From DAHUXN01 sp963729815 (GTDB lineage: Bacteria > Acidobacteriota > Terriglobia > Acidiferrales > UBA7541): DNA of 64,000 nt. Location of the stretch: positions 124,001 to 188,000 of the forward strand of contig CAVSPU010000004.1 of NCBI GenBank assembly GCA_963729815.1. The letters run 5' to 3'. The notes under the pieces were generated by a model that saw only the letters and a program-made list of their open reading frames with translations, was not told the DNA's origin and made no database searches. A program made the translations under genes and the position numbers. Numbering within the stretch: the first letter of the stretch is position 1; each line of letters starts with the position of its first letter. Below, piece by piece: positions 44,825 to 53,383 of the stretch.

Positions 44825-45559
44825 GTGGCAGAAGCCGTGTTGTCCGTATACCGTGGCGACAGCAAGAGCGGAAAAGGAGTGGAATACAAGGTGCCGCTTG
44901 CGCCCGGCATGGTGGTACTTGACGCGCTCCACTACATTCAGGGCCACCTCTCACCAGATCTCGCCGTGCGATGGAACTGCAAAGCCGGGCGGTGCGGCTC
45001 ATGCTCGGCGGAAGTCAACGGCCGACCGCGGCTGACTTGCAAGACGCGCATGGATTCCCTGCCGCAGGACAGTCCGATCACGGTTTCACCTCTGAAAGCA
45101 TTCCCGGTGATCAAAGATCTGGTAACCGACGTTTCGTGGAATTACGAAGTGAATAAGAAGATTCCGGCATTCACTCCGCGGCCCGGCGTGCAATGGAAGA
45201 TGCTTCAGAAAGACGTGGATCGTCCCCAGGAATTCCGCAAGTGCATCGAATGTTTCTTGTGCCAGGACATTTGCCACGTGCTCCGCGACCACGGGAAGCA
45301 AGCGCAATACGGAGGACCGAGGTTTTTCGTGCGCGTGGCGGGGCTGGAGATGCACCCGCTGGATGGAGTTCCGCGTACAAAAATCCTCAAGGAGCAGCTC
45401 GGCTTGGGCTTGTGCAACATCACGAAATGCTGCACGGAAGTCTGCCCGGAGAGCATTCACATCACGGACAACGCCATCATTCCATTGAAAGAACGAATCG
45501 TGGATGAATTTTACGACCCGCTATTCTGGATCGTCCGCAAGATCAAGAAGGCCGGCTGA
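44825..45559 (+). CDS. sdhB: Succinate dehydrogenase/fumarate reductase iron-sulfur subunit
   Basis: The 244-residue product has the plant-type ferredoxin domain with the [2Fe-2S] cysteines in WNCKAGRCGSCSAEVNGRPRLTCKT. The C-terminal ferredoxin fold has CIECFLCQDICHVLR and CNITKCCTEVCPESIHITDNAIIPLKERIVD for the [4Fe-4S] and [3Fe-4S] centres. It starts with GTG at 44825, 23 bp after the flavoprotein stop. It passes electrons from FAD to the membrane anchor. Confidence 0.95.
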   Translation: MAEAVLSVYRGDSKSGKGVEYKVPLAPGMVVLDALHYIQGHLSPDLAVRWNCKAGRCGSCSAEVNGRPRLTCKTRMDSLPQDSPITVSPLKAFPVIKDLVTDVSWNYEVNKKIPAFTPRPGVQWKMLQKDVDRPQEFRKCIECFLCQDICHVLRDHGKQAQYGGPRFFVRVAGLEMHPLDGVPRTKILKEQLGLGLCNITKCCTEVCPESIHITDNAIIPLKERIVDEFYDPLFWIVRKIKKAG

Positions 45560-45583
45560 AGCTGACGATTGGAAGGAGGCGAC

Positions 45584-46093
45584 ATGAGCCAGACCCTCAA
45601 GGCAATTTCGAGAGCTGGAATCCCCGAGGCCATCGCAAAGACCGAGCTTTACCGTTATCTCAACGAACCGGAGGAGGCAGAGTCGATCTGCCACGACATT
45701 CTCGTCATCGAGCCAAATCACCAGCTTGCGCTGCGCATGCTGGGATTATCGATCACGGACCAATTTAGCGGCGCTCCTGCCGACCGCTACGCGGAAGTGC
45801 AGAGCATTTTCGAGCGGCTGAGTGATCCGTACGAGCGATTCTATTATCTCGGCCTGCTCCACGAGCGCCGCGCGAAAGTCCAGCTCCGCGCGGGCCGGCT
45901 ACCGCACACTGTGCGCGTGCTATTGGAAGAGGCCATGCGCTGCTTCGAGGAAGCGGAGAAGATTCGTCCCAAAGGCAACGACGATTCTATTCTTCGCTGG
46001 AATCGCTGCGCGCGTTTGTTGCAGAACTACGCGGGCGCGGAAGACCACCCGGCCGTGGAACTCTTCGACGTAGGCGACAGCAAGCCATATTGA
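45584..46093 (+). CDS. Hypothetical TPR-like helical protein downstream of sdhB
   Basis: The 169-residue product is entirely helical, with tetratricopeptide-like pairs (AKTELYRYLNEPEEAESICHDILVIEPNHQLALRMLGLSI, LLEEAMRCFEEAEKIRPKGNDDSILRWNRCARLL). It has no signal peptide. GGAAGGAGG lies 7 bp before the ATG at 45584, which is clearly the start. It is 24 bp downstream of sdhB on the same strand, so it may be an assembly helper for complex II, but this rests on position only. Confidence 0.82.
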   Translation: MSQTLKAISRAGIPEAIAKTELYRYLNEPEEAESICHDILVIEPNHQLALRMLGLSITDQFSGAPADRYAEVQSIFERLSDPYERFYYLGLLHERRAKVQLRAGRLPHTVRVLLEEAMRCFEEAEKIRPKGNDDSILRWNRCARLLQNYAGAEDHPAVELFDVGDSKPY

Positions 46094-46130
46094 AACAAGC
46101 GACCACTCCGCGACGTCGGGGTGTAGAAGC

Positions 46131-47348
46131 CTATCGCGAAGGAATGAACAGCTCCAGTCTGACATGCCATGAAACAGACTGGCCCGGTTGCAGAAACACC
46201 ATGCCCGTATTTCTCTTGCCCCAAATTTTCGTATTGAAGGGGTCCGCCAAATTGAACTGGGGCTCGACAACGACGAACTCCTTGTCTGGAGGCGCGTAAA
46301 CTTGGATGGCCTTGATTTGCGGCGAAAGGGCTGTAAGGCGCAGGCCGTAGTGAGCCGCTGGATCGGTGATCTCGATGACAGCGTTGCCAGCCGCATTGCG
46401 CTTTAGATCCGTAAAACAATCGTCCATGTACAACGTGGGCCCAAGCGCAGCGCCACTCGGCGCAGTGAAATCATAAGGCGTGCCCTTCACCGAAACAATC
46501 TTGCCGGTTGGGAAAACGTCGTCGTAGTTGTTAACAAGTGTGCGCATATCGGCAGGCAAGTGCAACCTTGCCTGCGCCCGGTCGCCGCTGGGAAACCGGA
46601 AATAGGGATGAAAGCTGACGGCCATCGGCAGCCGCTCCGTGCCGACGTTCTTCGCCGTGACGATAATGTCGAGTGCGTCGTTCTTCAGAATCATGCGCAC
46701 GCCAACGTCGGTTTTCGAGGGCCAGTGGCCGTCGAAATTTCCTCCATGCAGAATCGCGGAAACGGTCGATTCGAGCGGGCCGTTGTGCTCATGCACATCC
46801 AGGAAATGAGAAGACATGATCAAGCCGTGCATGGCGTGGACTTCTGCGCCGGGTTTCTTCCCTTTCCAGTTCGCGGGCAGAGACATCATTTTGCCGTCAA
46901 TCATCGTTTCGAGCGTCTTGCCGTCGGCGGAGAGAGTTCCTCGGATGCGATTGGGATAGGGCAAGAGGATCGCACCACCCATCGAAAAACTCTTGTTGCC
47001 GAAGGCATCGTTCTGGTTTTCGAGGAGATCCTTGGCGCCCTGCAAATCAGGGGCATTGAGAAGGTCAATATCGCCCTTGCCCGGCAGATAGGCCTTCACT
47101 TGAAGCAAATTCATGCCGTTGCCCGGCAAAACAGTCGCGTCGAGGAACTGCGGTTTGCTGCGGTCGACCGGCTGGGGCCGGGAGAGCGTTACAGACGGTT
47201 CTCCGCCGATCGAAACGGACGAATCGTCCGCAGCCAGCGCAGAGTGCGGCGCGGCGGTGTCGGTCTTAGAATTGTGGCGCACGGCCCCCTCTGCGGCGAT
47301 GAAAGCAACCGCAGCGAATAAACCACAAATAACGACTGGCTTCCACAT
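46131..47348 (-). CDS. galM: Aldose 1-epimerase, secreted
   Basis: Aldose 1-epimerase (mutarotase) interconverts alpha and beta anomers of free sugars. The 405-residue product has a signal peptide (MWKPVVICGLFAAVAFIAAEG), so it acts outside the cytoplasm, and an extra ~60-residue N-terminal stretch. Family motifs are ILLPYPNRIRG, HGLIMSSHFL, the catalytic-His segment AVSFHPYFRFP and FVVVEPQFNLADPFN (a Glu near the C-terminus). CGGAGG precedes the start. A perfect LacI-type palindrome lies 24 bp upstream. It probably speeds use of sugars released by the neighbouring arabinofuranosidases. Confidence 0.92.
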   Translation of the reverse strand: MWKPVVICGLFAAVAFIAAEGAVRHNSKTDTAAPHSALAADDSSVSIGGEPSVTLSRPQPVDRSKPQFLDATVLPGNGMNLLQVKAYLPGKGDIDLLNAPDLQGAKDLLENQNDAFGNKSFSMGGAILLPYPNRIRGTLSADGKTLETMIDGKMMSLPANWKGKKPGAEVHAMHGLIMSSHFLDVHEHNGPLESTVSAILHGGNFDGHWPSKTDVGVRMILKNDALDIIVTAKNVGTERLPMAVSFHPYFRFPSGDRAQARLHLPADMRTLVNNYDDVFPTGKIVSVKGTPYDFTAPSGAALGPTLYMDDCFTDLKRNAAGNAVIEITDPAAHYGLRLTALSPQIKAIQVYAPPDKEFVVVEPQFNLADPFNTKIWGKRNTGMVFLQPGQSVSWHVRLELFIPSR

Positions 47349-47371
47349 ACAAAGCCTCCGTTTCTCGGTAA

Positions 47372-47385
47372 AGAAAACGTTTTCT
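47372..47385. promoter_or_regulatory. LacI-type operator upstream of galM
   Basis: AGAAAACGTTTTCT is a perfect 14-bp palindrome with the central CG typical of LacI-family sites. It lies 24 bp before the aldose-epimerase start. Its 12-bp core also occurs at 60650-60661 and, with one change, at 50838-50849. Confidence 0.8.
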
Positions 47386-47514
47386 CATGGAAAGTCTCGT
47401 AACCGATTGACTCATTAGCACGTTCGGGAACTTTATACCGATAATTCAGTCGGCGAGGCAAGGACTTTTTCAGTGAATCGCCAGGCCGTCGCGAAAGAAA
47501 CTTGGTTGTCCCGT

Positions 47515-50500
47515 TTATTCGACGCGGGCGATTCTAACGGCAGCGCCCATGCCATCCAAGGGAACGAGAATGCGCTCCTTTTCGCCGTCCCTGACTATGA
47601 ACTGCGGCAGAGAGCGATGATCCACCGTGACTTGATAGCTCCCGGCCGGCAGCCCGGCGACGTCGACAGGCGTCTCGTGGGCGCTGCCTGCGCGATTCTC
47701 CAACGTGAACGCAATGCGACGGAGCGAGCGGTCAAACGTGATCGGTTGACTCTTGGCGAAGCCATCGCGCTCGAGTAGAACGTGCACGCGTTCGGAACCG
47801 CGAAGGATATGAAAGCGGGCGCGCAGACCATCCTTGGGGATCACTTCGGTCAGTCCTCCACGGCTCTTCAGATCACCGCCGTAAGCAAAAAGCCCGAAGA
47901 TGGGATCGTCCACGACCACGGTCGCGGCGCTGCGAAGCGCCCCGGTGAATCCGAGATCGATTTCACCTGAATACCACCACGGCCCGCGACCCATTTCCTT
48001 ATTGCCCAGCCACGCACGGCCCCAGGGGCGCGGTTCGAATCCGCCGCTTGCGCCACCGTCGTTGTTTTCTCCCGGATACCAGTAGCCGTAGTTGGATTTC
48101 GGCGTGCCACTGTTCAGCAACGCCCACGAACTGAGATACGACGCGAAACCGAGCCGCATGTAAGTCGCGGGATCCTTCGCGAAATTAAGCGCGTAGTCCA
48201 TGACAGCCCAACCGCCCATCTGGGCCATGTAGCTCAGTGTGTAGCTGGCGTTTCCGCTGGCGCGATAATCGCTGCCCAAATCGTAATACGCGGTTTCGAG
48301 CCAGCCACGACATGCGATGTTGAGTTTCATTTGCTCGCTCAAGAAAGATACCGCGTCATCGTATTTGACTTGCTGGCTGAAGCCGTCCGCAGATACATCC
48401 GCCGGGGCAGATTCATCGGGCGCAACGACGTGGGCCATCGCGTACTTGGCAAATGCTTCGGTTGATTCGAATCCGGTGGAATCGAAAGGATATTCGGAGC
48501 CGAAAAGATACGGATGATCGTTAATGAAGTACTCGACTTTTTTCTCCCAGGCAGCCCTCAACCAAGCAGCTTGATCCTTGTGGCCGTTATCGTCGAGAGA
48601 CTGAATCAGCGATGGGATGACTATCTCATCGTAAGTGCCGGTCTGGTACGCGGACCACTTGATGAGTTCTTCGGGTACCGTGAAAAATGCTTTGGCGGTG
48701 CCGAATGCGCGTTCGAGGTAACCGTCACTGTCGAGGTACTTCGTCATGGCCGGGTAAAACTGCGCGACCTCATACATGTAGTAATACATGGCGACGACGT
48801 GCGGGTAATCGTATATCCGCCATACATGCTTCTTGCCGCGCGGATCGTTGTAAGGACTGTCACGATTTACTTTCCAGTTCGGTATGCCATACATTGCGTA
48901 CGGATACTCTTCTTTGTCGGTCTCCTGCAATCCACCCCAGACATAGTGCTCGATGTAATACTCGACCGCGGAAATTTCCGTCTGGGATGGATAGAACACA
49001 TTCTTGCCGGCAACGTACATGGCCTTGCCGAGAATTGGGTCGTCGCAAGCCACGGCATAGGATTGCAGGCCATCGAGGTCATCCGGACTGCGCAGAATTT
49101 GATGCTTCATGTCCCACTGCGAAAAAAGGCCGTTGTACCACTGGCTCGGATCGCGATGCTGTTCATGCGTGACGATAAACGAAGCGCGTTTCTTAAAAAG
49201 CGTTTCGAGCGGCTGAGTGACGAAGAACTCTAGAGAAAGATATTCTCCGTTGCCATACTCGACTTTCAAGAGATTCTCGCCAAGGTGAGAGAACTGAACT
49301 CGGTAGACGCGCACGTCTTTGCCACGTTCGCCTAGGTATTTGAGCTGGGTACTTTCGGGATGCTCAGCAACGATGGCGTGGATGTGATTAAGCGTGTGAA
49401 GCGAAAACATCGCGGAGAGATCCGTCGGAACGGTCATTCCGGGCACGACATTGACGTCGAAAAGCCCTTCTTCATAGAGCACTTCGCGGACACCGGCATA
49501 GTTCGGCGCCCAACGAAAACGGAATCCGTTCTGCGCGGAATCGCCCGGGTGACCCCTTGGCTGAAGTAGGAGCCGCGTATTCGGTAAGCGCCAGGTGCCT
49601 CCCTTGGCGCGCAATTCTTCGGCGCTCGCGGCGGAGTGGATGTAGGCGGCGTAGCCACGGCTGAGACGGGAGAAGTCAAAATATTCGAGGCCGGTGCCGG
49701 AAACCGGAGTCATCACGAGATAAGGGCCTTCGGTGTTGGTGCGCATCAGGAATACGAAGGAGCCGTTGCCGCCTATGAAACTGTGCCGGATCAAACGTTT
49801 GGTGTACGTTTCAGTCTTGTCCCAAACGTACTGTGTGTTGAATGGGAGAGGCAGGGCCAGATCGCCGATTTCGATTTCGTGATCGGTGTTATTGCGCAGG
49901 GAGATAGTCCAACGAAGTGCGTCGCCCTCGAGATGAAAGCTTTCGGTGGCTTCCAGGCCGTCGATGGGATTGATTTTGTCGCCGGCATCACCGTTGATGC
50001 GCCATTGGAAAATGCCTGCCGTGGCATGGTCATCGAGTTGCGCTTCGATACGGAGCGCGGAGGTCGTAACCGGCTGAAATTCCGCATCATTGAATCGATC
50101 CGCATCGACGGGAAAGCTATTGGTTGCGCTTACTTCCTTCCAGTTTTCACCGTCGCGGTAAAGAACACGCCATTTTTTGGGCAGCTTGCAGGGCGCATCC
50201 GGATTGTCGTCTTCCGCCCAGTAGACTTGCGTGGACCAGACTTTCTCAGAATTTGCGAAGTCGTATTCAACCCATTCGACAGTTCCTTTGCGGCCGCGCC
50301 ACACGAATTGAGGCACGCCCATATCGTGCGAAGTTCGAGGAACTATCTGGTCGTTCAGCGCAAATACGGCGGGCGAGGGAACCGAAGCGGTTGCCCGGCT
50401 GGAGGTGGCAATCGTGGGGATCGACGTCCCGATGGTGTAGGTTACTTCCGAGTCGCCGGGCTGATGGTCGCCGTTCATCCGGACTGCCGAAGCCTGCTTC

Positions 50501-50724
50501 CAGTCGTGCTCACCGAGTGTCCGATAGCGAATCAGGACATTGCCCAAGGAGCGGCCGGAGGCAATATAGTCCGTGTCGTATTTGTCTTGAACGCGCTTCA
50601 GGCTCGCGATTCCCGAAGTCGTCAAGCGAATTTGAAACTGAGAATTCGAAAGGGCCTGCTGGGCAAACGCTGGAGACAAAATGCCAAGCGCTGCAACGAA
50701 GAATGCGAATGCATGAGTGCGCAA
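47515..50724 (-). CDS. Large secreted DUF5695-like protein, probably carbohydrate-active
   Basis: The 1069-residue product has a signal peptide (LRTHAFAFFVAALGILSPAFAQ, started by TTG at 50724 with AGAGAGG upstream; an in-frame TTG at 50748 is less well placed). It resembles the DUF5695 family: an N-terminal sandwich (FQIRLTTSGIASLKRVQDKYDTDYI), a discoidin-like part (VEWVEYDFANSEKVWSTQVYWAEDD) and an (alpha/alpha)6-type helical domain (YPHVVAMYYYMYEVAQFYP, YDLGSDYRASGNASYTLSYMAQMGGWAVMDYALNFAKDP). I know no proven activity. Its location among arabinan-degrading enzymes, divergent from GH51 across an operator, points to a glycosidase or lyase. Confidence 0.82.
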   Translation of the reverse strand: MRTHAFAFFVAALGILSPAFAQQALSNSQFQIRLTTSGIASLKRVQDKYDTDYIASGRSLGNVLIRYRTLGEHDWKQASAVRMNGDHQPGDSEVTYTIGTSIPTIATSSRATASVPSPAVFALNDQIVPRTSHDMGVPQFVWRGRKGTVEWVEYDFANSEKVWSTQVYWAEDDNPDAPCKLPKKWRVLYRDGENWKEVSATNSFPVDADRFNDAEFQPVTTSALRIEAQLDDHATAGIFQWRINGDAGDKINPIDGLEATESFHLEGDALRWTISLRNNTDHEIEIGDLALPLPFNTQYVWDKTETYTKRLIRHSFIGGNGSFVFLMRTNTEGPYLVMTPVSGTGLEYFDFSRLSRGYAAYIHSAASAEELRAKGGTWRLPNTRLLLQPRGHPGDSAQNGFRFRWAPNYAGVREVLYEEGLFDVNVVPGMTVPTDLSAMFSLHTLNHIHAIVAEHPESTQLKYLGERGKDVRVYRVQFSHLGENLLKVEYGNGEYLSLEFFVTQPLETLFKKRASFIVTHEQHRDPSQWYNGLFSQWDMKHQILRSPDDLDGLQSYAVACDDPILGKAMYVAGKNVFYPSQTEISAVEYYIEHYVWGGLQETDKEEYPYAMYGIPNWKVNRDSPYNDPRGKKHVWRIYDYPHVVAMYYYMYEVAQFYPAMTKYLDSDGYLERAFGTAKAFFTVPEELIKWSAYQTGTYDEIVIPSLIQSLDDNGHKDQAAWLRAAWEKKVEYFINDHPYLFGSEYPFDSTGFESTEAFAKYAMAHVVAPDESAPADVSADGFSQQVKYDDAVSFLSEQMKLNIACRGWLETAYYDLGSDYRASGNASYTLSYMAQMGGWAVMDYALNFAKDPATYMRLGFASYLSSWALLNSGTPKSNYGYWYPGENNDGGASGGFEPRPWGRAWLGNKEMGRGPWWYSGEIDLGFTGALRSAATVVVDDPIFGLFAYGGDLKSRGGLTEVIPKDGLRARFHILRGSERVHVLLERDGFAKSQPITFDRSLRRIAFTLENRAGSAHETPVDVAGLPAGSYQVTVDHRSLPQFIVRDGEKERILVPLDGMGAAVRIARVE

Positions 50725-50830
50725 AGAACGATCCTCTCTTTCCAACAACGCCCAGCCAGGATGGCCGAAGACGCAATGTCGGCAGCTGCGACTGGAGACC
50801 CTGCATACCGGGCTGGACTAAATACTACTA

Positions 50831-50859
50831 TTGACGAGTAAACGTTTTCAGCATAAATA
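50831..50859 (+). promoter_or_regulatory. Promoter with embedded LacI-type operator upstream of GH51
   Basis: TTGACG (50831-50836) and TAAATA (50854-50859) have a 17-bp spacer. The spacer contains GTAAACGTTTTC (50838-50849), one base off the 12-bp operator core found at 47372 and 60650. A repressor bound here would block polymerase directly. The site also lies upstream of the divergent DUF5695-like gene. Confidence 0.65.
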
Positions 50860-50942
50860 CAGTTCGGAGCCTGCGATGCGTCCATCTCGGCGTCGCGGTA
50901 AGGCTGGCGGGGCTTTGTGAGTACTCGATGGGAGACTTCCGA

Positions 50943-52526
50943 ATGACACGCAAGAATCTTGGCAGGCGCGATTTCCTGAAGAGCGGAACAACAGCAATTC
51001 TAGGAGCCTCGGCTGTTCCCCTGGCCTGGCCGTCGCTGGACTGGGCACGATCGATGCCGCAAGAGCAGGCTGGGATGCCAGCCGCCGCAGCTCGAATTAA
51101 AATCGACCTCGACAGAAAAATTGGCACGATCGATCGCAACATTTACGGCAACTTCACCGAGCACCTGGGCCGCTGCATCTACGGTGGGATTTACGACGAA
51201 GGCTCGTCACTCTCCGGCGCCGACGGGTTCCGCAAGGATGTGCTTGAGGCGGCGCGCGGCATGCACGTTTCGGTGTTGCGCTGGCCGGGCGGGAATTTTT
51301 CGTCGGGATATAACTGGAAGGATGGGATTGGACCCAAAGACGCACGGCCGCGGCGCTGGGACACGGCGTGGCAGGAAGAGGAGTCGAATCGGTTCGGGAC
51401 AGATGAGTTTATCGAGTATTGCCGGAAGCTGGGCGCGGAGCCGTATATCTGCGTAAACATGGGCACCGGCACCATGCAGGACGCAGCCGACTGGGTGGAA
51501 TACTGCAACGCCACCACGGACACCTATTGGGCGAATCTGCGCAAGAAGAACGGCCATCCCGAACCTTACAACGTCAAGTATTGGGCACTGGGCAACGAAG
51601 TCTATGGAAGCTGGCAGGCCGGACACAAAGACGTGGCCGATTATGCCGCGGATGCGCTGGAGTTCGGCAAGATGATGCGGTGGGTGGATCCGTCGATCAA
51701 ACTGATTGCCTGCGGAGGTCCCGGCGTCGACTGGAATCTTCCCGTTCTCGAGAAGCTAGTTTACCTGGTGGATTACATTTCGCTGCACCATTACGGCGGC
51801 ACCCTGGACACGGCGAAGGAATTCAACGATGCGCACGAATTCGAAAATCAGATTCGCACACTGGATGCGGTGATTACGGCGGCGATGTCGAGGACGGACA
51901 AAAAAGAGCGCGTGGCGATTGCCGTCGACGAATGGAATATCTGGTTCCGCTCGTGGTTCCATCGCGGAAACAATCACATGCTGGAAGAGGTGTACAACCT
52001 GCGAGACGCGTTGTGGATCGCGTCCGGCCTCAACGCGTTTCACCGGAACTGCCGGACCGTGAAACTGGCAGACGTGGCGCAACTCGTGAACGTCATCGCG
52101 CCGATCATGAGCAGTCCGACCGGAATTGTACTGCAAACGACATATTATCCGTTGAAGCTATACACCGAGCATTGCGGGACCGTGGTGCTCGATGCTCTGG
52201 TGCGCTCGGATACTTTTCCCGGATTGCCAGAAGTCCCCTATCTAGATGTTTCAGCGACGACGGATGAAGGAAATCAAAAACTGACCTTGGCCGTCGTGAA
52301 TCGCCATCCCACGGCCGATATTTCAGTGGAGATTGAGATCGAGGGATTCAAGCCGCAGGCTTCGGGCGACCTGTATGAAATCAACGGGCCGAGCTTGGAC
52401 GCGACGAACACCTTTGCCGATCCAAATCAGGTGACAGCGAAGCGCAAGGCGTTCACGGGCGCCGACGGAACGTTCCGCCAAACATTCGCGGCGCACTCCG
52501 TGAGCGTCATGGCGATGCGCGCTTAA
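50943..52526 (+). CDS. GH51 alpha-L-arabinofuranosidase, Tat-exported
   Basis: This enzyme removes terminal arabinofuranose from arabinan and arabinoxylan. The 527-residue product has a twin-arginine signal (GRRDFLKSGTTAILGASAVPLAW). The GH51 barrel shows VSVLRWPGGNFSSGYNWKDGIGP, the acid/base Glu in YWALGNEVYGSWQ and the nucleophile Glu in IAVDEWNIWF, and a C-terminal sandwich follows. GGGAG precedes the ATG at 50943; the ATG at 50928 contains that site. The gene is convergent with the HAD gene, with a 6-bp gap. Confidence 0.95.
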   Translation: MTRKNLGRRDFLKSGTTAILGASAVPLAWPSLDWARSMPQEQAGMPAAAARIKIDLDRKIGTIDRNIYGNFTEHLGRCIYGGIYDEGSSLSGADGFRKDVLEAARGMHVSVLRWPGGNFSSGYNWKDGIGPKDARPRRWDTAWQEEESNRFGTDEFIEYCRKLGAEPYICVNMGTGTMQDAADWVEYCNATTDTYWANLRKKNGHPEPYNVKYWALGNEVYGSWQAGHKDVADYAADALEFGKMMRWVDPSIKLIACGGPGVDWNLPVLEKLVYLVDYISLHHYGGTLDTAKEFNDAHEFENQIRTLDAVITAAMSRTDKKERVAIAVDEWNIWFRSWFHRGNNHMLEEVYNLRDALWIASGLNAFHRNCRTVKLADVAQLVNVIAPIMSSPTGIVLQTTYYPLKLYTEHCGTVVLDALVRSDTFPGLPEVPYLDVSATTDEGNQKLTLAVVNRHPTADISVEIEIEGFKPQASGDLYEINGPSLDATNTFADPNQVTAKRKAFTGADGTFRQTFAAHSVSVMAMRA

Positions 52527-52532
52527 TCCTGA

Positions 52533-53234
52533 TCACTTCAGTGCTGTCGCGGGCTCTTTGACTTGGAGCGCAAGCGCCAGCTTGCCTTCGCGAACCTCTG
52601 CAGCAACCAGCGAGATCGCGCTGCAATCCTTCACCACCCAGTCAGCGCCCGCATTTCGCAGGTCGGCTTCGGGCATCGTGGTGCAAAGGGCGATGACTCG
52701 GCATCCCGCGGCCTTTCCTGAACGCACGCCCGCAGGGACATCCTCCACAACAATGCAGTCCGAGGGATTCAAGCCCAGCATCTCTGCGCCTTTCAAATAC
52801 GGGTCAGGAGCCGGCTTGCCATTCCGAATGTCGTCCGAAGTTATGAAGAACCTGGGGCGCGGCAGACCTCCGGCGCGAATCCGTACCTCGGCCAACGGGC
52901 GTGTGCAGGAAGTCACGATGGCCCATCGGTCCGGTGGAAGCGATTTCAGCAAGCCAATCGCGCCGGGCCAGGGCGCGATTCCTTCCAAGTCGGCAAGCTC
53001 GCGCCGCTCGACTTCTCGATTCTCGACCTCGTAATCCGAACCGGGCAGGTAATCGCGGATCGTCGAAATGCTGGGGCGGCCGTGCGCGGCACGCACAACT
53101 TCTTCGGGATTTAATCCGTGCTCGATGGCCCATTGATGCCACACACGAGCTACAGCGGGAGTCGAATCGAGAAGCACGCCATCCATGTCGAATAAGAGTC
53201 CGCTGCATGAAATCTGAGTCTGGATTTGCTTCAA
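52533..53234 (-). CDS. HAD-superfamily sugar-phosphatase-like hydrolase
   Basis: The product of about 233 residues has all HAD motifs: I in LLFDMDGVLLDSTPA, II in AIVTSCTR, the Lys of motif III in NGKPAPDPYLKGAEMLG and IV in CIVVEDVPAGVRSGKAAG. The small helical cap (VWHQWAIEHGLNPEEVVRAAHGRPSISTIRDYLPG) matches sugar phosphatases and beta-phosphoglucomutases. I chose the TTG at 53234 because GAGGAAGG lies 7 bp upstream; GTG codons at 53270 and 53282 are alternatives. It lies downstream of araB and may clear toxic sugar phosphates, by inference. Confidence 0.88.
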   Translation of the reverse strand: MKQIQTQISCSGLLFDMDGVLLDSTPAVARVWHQWAIEHGLNPEEVVRAAHGRPSISTIRDYLPGSDYEVENREVERRELADLEGIAPWPGAIGLLKSLPPDRWAIVTSCTRPLAEVRIRAGGLPRPRFFITSDDIRNGKPAPDPYLKGAEMLGLNPSDCIVVEDVPAGVRSGKAAGCRVIALCTTMPEADLRNAGADWVVKDCSAISLVAAEVREGKLALALQVKEPATALK

Positions 53235-53383
53235 CGCTTTCCCTTCCTCACGCCAATTCCTGTCTCGCACACAGTGTTCCACCCGAAATCGGAAGATTGC
53301 GATTGATTTTCGGGCTTTCTATGAAACTCTCGTACACGATCCGAGGTGTGGCATGTGGGCGGCAATTGTAGCAGGAGAATTCG

